NCBI GenBank assembly: GCA_026985785.1 | Contig: JALSPT010000058.1 | Coordinates: 1 to 15,159 of the forward strand | DNA: 15,159 bases | Reading direction: 5' to 3' | DNA from: Anaerolineales bacterium | GTDB lineage: Bacteria > Chloroflexota > Anaerolineae > Anaerolineales > DRMV01 | Shown: positions 12,557 to 15,159 of the stretch, one piece after another | Position numbering within the stretch: the first letter of the stretch is position 1 | Layout of the letters: each line of letters starts with the position of its first letter | Position numbers and translations under genes: made by a program | Notes under the pieces: generated by a model | Told to the model about the DNA's origin: nothing | Databases searched by the model: none | Seen by the model: only the letters and a program-made list of their open reading frames with translations

Positions 12557-12670
12557 ATGAAAGTTTCTGCATCGGTCAAGAAGCGCTGTTCGAAGTGCAA
12601 AATCGTCCGCCGAAAGGGGCGGGTGTACGTGATTTGCGACAATCCCAGACACAAGCAGCGACAGGGGTAG
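12557..12670 (+). CDS. rpmJ: Large-subunit ribosomal protein bL36, zinc form
   Basis: L36 is the smallest 50S protein. The 37-residue product starts MKVSASVKKRCSKCKIVRRK and ends VICDNPRHKQRQG, an unmistakable family match. It keeps the zinc ligands Cys11, Cys14, Cys27 and His32. ATG 12557 has AAGGAG at 12543-12548 with an 8-base spacer. It is the first gene after the 12484-12512 promoter; the position normally taken by infA, just upstream, holds only this promoter. rpsM begins 4 bases after the stop. Confidence 0.97.
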   Translation: MKVSASVKKRCSKCKIVRRKGRVYVICDNPRHKQRQG

Positions 12671-12674
12671 TGCC

Positions 12675-13064
12675 ATGGCCCGTATTGAAGGCGTCGATTT
12701 ACCGCGCAACAAACGTATTGAAATTGCCCTAACCTACATCTACGGCATTGGCCGCGCGCGGGCAAAAGAGGTACTGGCCGCTACCAAAGTGAGCCCCGAC
12801 ACGCGGGTGAAGGACCTTACCGATGAGGAAATTGCGCGCCTGCGTGAGTTCATCGGGGCAAACTACAAGGTCGAAGGCGATCTGCGCCGCGAGGTGCAGA
12901 TGAACATTAAGCGCCTGATCGAAATTGGAAGTTACCGCGGCCTGCGCCATCGGATGGGGCTGCCGGTGCATGGTCAACGCACCCGCACCAACGCCCGCAC
13001 CCGTAAAGGGCCCAAGAAGACGGTGGCCGGTCGTGGTCGCCGCCGTGGCGCCAAGAAGAAGTGA
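12675..13064 (+). CDS. rpsM: Small-subunit ribosomal protein uS13
   Basis: S13 is in the 30S head, forming bridges to the 50S subunit and touching the P-site tRNA. The 129-residue product has MARIEGVDLPRNKRIEIALT, the helix-two-turns-helix IYGIGRARAKEVL, NIKRLIEIGSYRGLRHRMGL and the signature PVHGQRTRTNARTRKGPKKT with a basic tail. The start at 12675 is 4 bases after rpmJ, whose end (acaggggtag) offers a weak ribosome binding site, consistent with coupling. Confidence 0.98.
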   Translation: MARIEGVDLPRNKRIEIALTYIYGIGRARAKEVLAATKVSPDTRVKDLTDEEIARLREFIGANYKVEGDLRREVQMNIKRLIEIGSYRGLRHRMGLPVHGQRTRTNARTRKGPKKTVAGRGRRRGAKKK

Positions 13065-13129
13065 TTTCGGTGGCTGCGTGGCTTTTCGTCCGCGGCCTAT
13101 GCTGAGAGCAAACAGGAGAAACAAGGTCT

Positions 13130-13531
13130 ATGGCAAGGAATACGCGTTCCCGACGGCGCACCAGCGCCCGAAAGATCAAACGACATCTGCCTCGTGGGCA
13201 TGTGCATATCCACGCGACGTTCAACAATACCATCATCACCGTGACCGACGAGCACGGCCATGTGGTGACGTGGGCCAGCGGCGGCACGGCAGGCTTCAAG
13301 GGCTCGCGCAAGAGCACACCCTTCGCCGCCCGCTTGGCTACCGAGCAGGCCGTCAAGGCGGCGATGGACATGGGGATGCGGGAAGCCCATGTCTTCGTCA
13401 AGGGCCCTGGGCCGGGCCGCGATGCCTCTCTGCGGGCGTTGCAGGCTGTGGGGTTGAAAATCCTCTCGATTTCCGACGTCACCCCCGTGCCGCACAACGG
13501 TTGCCGACCGCCGAAAAAGCGACGGGTTTAA
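13130..13531 (+). CDS. rpsK: Small-subunit ribosomal protein uS11
   Basis: S11 forms part of the 30S platform and mRNA exit region with S7. The 133-residue product has a basic N-terminus, GHVHIHATFNNTIITVTDEH, WASGGTAGFKGSRKSTPFAA and the C-terminal signature ISDVTPVPHNGCRPPKKRRV. It is separated from rpsM by 65 bases, a longer gap than elsewhere in this operon, in which I see AGGAG (13114-13118) but no convincing promoter. The N-terminal Arg-rich segment (MARNTRSRRRTSARKIKRH) is typical. Confidence 0.98.
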   Translation: MARNTRSRRRTSARKIKRHLPRGHVHIHATFNNTIITVTDEHGHVVTWASGGTAGFKGSRKSTPFAARLATEQAVKAAMDMGMREAHVFVKGPGPGRDASLRALQAVGLKILSISDVTPVPHNGCRPPKKRRV

Positions 13532-13549
13532 TTTGGGATGAGGTAGATT

Positions 13550-14191
13550 ATGGCTAAGTATTTGGGACCTGCATGCAAACTCTGCCGCCGTGAGGGCGAA
13601 AAACTGTTCCTCAAAGGCGAAAAGTGCTTCACCAGTAAATGCCCGATGGAGCGCCATCCTTACCCGCCGGGTGAGCATGGCCGTATGGCGCGCTTTAGCC
13701 GCCGACGGGCGTCGGACTATGCCAAGCAGTTGCGCGCCAAGCAGCGCGCCCGCCGCATTTACGGCGTGCTGGAGCGCCAGTTCCGCCGCTACTACGAGGC
13801 GGCTTTGCAACGCCGCGGCCTCACCGGCCTCAACCTGCTGCAAATTTTGGAGTCGCGGCTGGACAACGTGGTCTACCGCCTGGGCTTCGCCCGCAGTCGG
13901 GACGAGGCGCGGCTTTTGGTGACCCACGGCCATTTTACGGTCAATGGCCGCCGGGTAGACGTGCCCTCTATGCTGCTGCGTCCGGGCGATGTGGTCGGTA
14001 TTCGGCCTGAATCGCGCCGCCGCACTTATTTCAAACAGGTGTTGCCCGAATGGGCGGAAAAGCAAACTCCGCCTGCTTGGCTGAGCCGGGACATGAACGC
14101 CTTCACCGGACGGGTGGAGAGGCTACCCGAGCGCGGCGAAATCGATAGCAACATCGACGAGCAGCTGATCGTGGAATACTATTCGCGCTAA
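13550..14191 (+). CDS. rpsD: Small-subunit ribosomal protein uS4, zinc form
   Basis: S4 nucleates 30S assembly; in some bacteria it also represses the alpha operon and acts in antitermination. The 213-residue product has an N-terminal Cys4 set (Cys9, Cys12, Cys26, Cys31) marking the zinc form, then the S4 RNA-binding domain at about residues 102-152 (SRLDNVVYRLGFARSRDEAR and VNGRRVDVPSMLLRPGDVV). ATG 13550 follows GAGG (13540-13543) by 6 bases. A short stem (14194-14199 with 14207-14212) lies between it and rpoA. Confidence 0.98.
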   Translation: MAKYLGPACKLCRREGEKLFLKGEKCFTSKCPMERHPYPPGEHGRMARFSRRRASDYAKQLRAKQRARRIYGVLERQFRRYYEAALQRRGLTGLNLLQILESRLDNVVYRLGFARSRDEARLLVTHGHFTVNGRRVDVPSMLLRPGDVVGIRPESRRRTYFKQVLPEWAEKQTPPAWLSRDMNAFTGRVERLPERGEIDSNIDEQLIVEYYSR

Positions 14192-14225
14192 ATCTTGGGT
14201 GAGATGCCCAGGGAAGGGGTGAACT

Positions 14226-15159
14226 GTGGTCGGTTTGGGTAATATGGTGACGCCTCGCATCGAGTGCGAACTGGAAGCGCTCAACTACAGCCGCTTCGTC
14301 ATCAGCCCACTGGAACGGGGCTATGGGGTGACGCTAGGAAACGCGTTGCGGCGGGTGTTGCTTTCTTCGCTGGAAGGGGCGGCGGTAACCTCGGTGCGTA
14401 TTTCCAACGTGCTGCACGAGTTCAGCGCCATCCCCGGTGTGCGGGAAGACGTCTTGCAAATCAGTTTGCAACTCAAGCAGTTGCGCTTCAAACTGCACGA
14501 TGTCGACACCGCTCGCCTGTATCTTGAGGTTCATGGCAGTGGCATTGTGACTGGCGCTGACATTATTGCGCCCCCCGAGGTGGAAATCGTCAACCCTGAC
14601 CTCTACCTCTTTACTGTGGATGACGACGAGGCTGCTTTGGAGATGGCGATGACGGTGGAGCGCGGGCGGGGCTATTCGCCCGCCGTGGAGCGTAACCGTC
14701 AGTTGCCCATCGGCGAAATCGCCGTGGATGCCATCTTTTCGCCGGTCAAGCGCGTCAACTGGGAGGTGGGGTCGGCGCGCGTCGGTCAGAGCACGAATTA
14801 CGACCGGCTGGTGCTGGAGATCTGGACGGATGAGACCATTACGCCGGATACGGCCTTGAAGACGGCGGCGCAGATCCTGGTGGCGCATTTTGGTTACATT
14901 GCCGGTGCCAGCGAAAGCGACCTGATGGCGACGCCTCCTGCGGCTGATGTGCCCGTCGAAAAGTCGTGGCGGGTTGGCCTTACCAGCGAAATGATGGAAA
15001 CCCGGCTGGAGGAACTGGGTCTCTCGGTGCGCGTGTTCAATTCCCTCAAGCGGGCCGGGGTGACCACCGTGGGCGAGGTGCTCGACATGTTGAGCAAGGG
15101 CGAAGAGGCCATGCTTTCCATCCGTAACTTCGGTGAGAAAAGCCTGGAAGAACTTCTGA
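14226..15159 (+). CDS. rpoA: RNA polymerase alpha subunit (3' partial)
   Basis: Alpha dimerises to start RNA polymerase assembly, and its C-terminal domain contacts UP elements and activators. The frame stays open from GTG 14226 to the window end (311 codons plus one base). The N-terminal domain shows FVISPLERGYGVTLGNALRR and VLLSSLEGAAVTSVRI; the C-terminal domain has LSVRVFNSLKRAGVTTVGEV and IRNFGEKSLEEL. The family is about 315-330 residues, so only a short tail is missing. I chose GTG 14226 because AAGGGGT (14214-14220) is correctly spaced; ATG 14244 is an alternative six codons in. The final TGA bases of the window are out of frame. Confidence 0.96.
   Translation, partial: MVGLGNMVTPRIECELEALNYSRFVISPLERGYGVTLGNALRRVLLSSLEGAAVTSVRISNVLHEFSAIPGVREDVLQISLQLKQLRFKLHDVDTARLYLEVHGSGIVTGADIIAPPEVEIVNPDLYLFTVDDDEAALEMAMTVERGRGYSPAVERNRQLPIGEIAVDAIFSPVKRVNWEVGSARVGQSTNYDRLVLEIWTDETITPDTALKTAAQILVAHFGYIAGASESDLMATPPAADVPVEKSWRVGLTSEMMETRLEELGLSVRVFNSLKRAGVTTVGEVLDMLSKGEEAMLSIRNFGEKSLEELL

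Noticed and set aside
13065..13129. Possible promoter between rpsM and rpsK (TATGCT at 13098-13103)
   Set aside because: The hexamer 17 bases upstream (TGCGTG) does not resemble TTGACA; the -10 match alone is too weak in a GC-rich gap.
14194..14212. Stem between rpsD and rpoA (CTTGGG with CCCAGG) as a terminator
   Set aside because: Only 6 bp with a G-T wobble and no T-run; it lies just before the rpoA ribosome binding site and rpoA is expected to be co-transcribed.
1..15159. Mobile elements, CRISPR repeats, tRNA genes, phage or foreign genes
   Set aside because: No inverted terminal repeats, direct-repeat arrays, tRNA cloverleaf or transposase-like frame were seen; every long + strand frame is a core housekeeping gene in canonical order.

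Overview
The window is one continuous ribosomal-protein super-operon, entirely on the + strand, from a GC-rich bacterium. It runs in the classical order: tuf(3' end)-rpsJ | rplC-rplD-rplW-rplB-rpsS-rplV-rpsC-rplP-rpmC-rpsQ-rplN-rplX-rplE-rpsZ-rpsH-rplF-rplR-rpsE-rpmD-rplO-secY-adk-map | rpmJ-rpsM-rpsK-rpsD-rpoA(partial). The bars mark the two places where I see a sigma70-type promoter. Short zinc-type S14, zinc-binding forms of S4, L24 and L36, and a SecY with unusual cytoplasmic loops fit a Chloroflexota (Anaerolineae-like) genome best. That is a judgement from remembered family features, not from a database comparison (about 55-60% sure of the phylum, near certain of Bacteria).

Region 1 (1-499): the C-terminus of EF-Tu followed by S10, the end of a str-type operon. 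Region 2 (500-795): about 300 bases without a conventional gene, holding a good promoter (TGGACA-17-TAGAAT) and a heavily base-paired leader in front of rplC. Its helices include a 14-bp perfect hairpin, an 8-bp long-range helix closing a branched domain, and a helix just upstream of the rplC ribosome binding site. This is the most interesting non-coding element here and may be an autoregulatory ribosomal-protein leader. Region 3 (796-9609): the S10 and spc gene blocks, tightly packed, with several ATGA or TGATG stop/start overlaps that suggest translational coupling. A nested stem between rpsH and rplF overlaps the rplF ribosome binding site. Region 4 (9625-12461): secY, adk and map, linking ribosome synthesis to membrane insertion, nucleotide balance and N-terminal Met removal. 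Region 5 (12462-15159): a second promoter (TGGACG-17-TATAAT with an extended -10) starts the alpha operon at rpmJ. infA, usually found between map and rpmJ, is absent. rpoA runs off the end.

I found no mobile element, CRISPR array, tRNA or rRNA, and no foreign-looking gene. The coding content is ordinary. Points worth a second look are the rplC leader, the missing infA, non-consensus residues in SecY (Pro at the E. coli Arg357 position) and adenylate kinase (Gln at one zinc-ligand position), and several small RNA structures at gene junctions.
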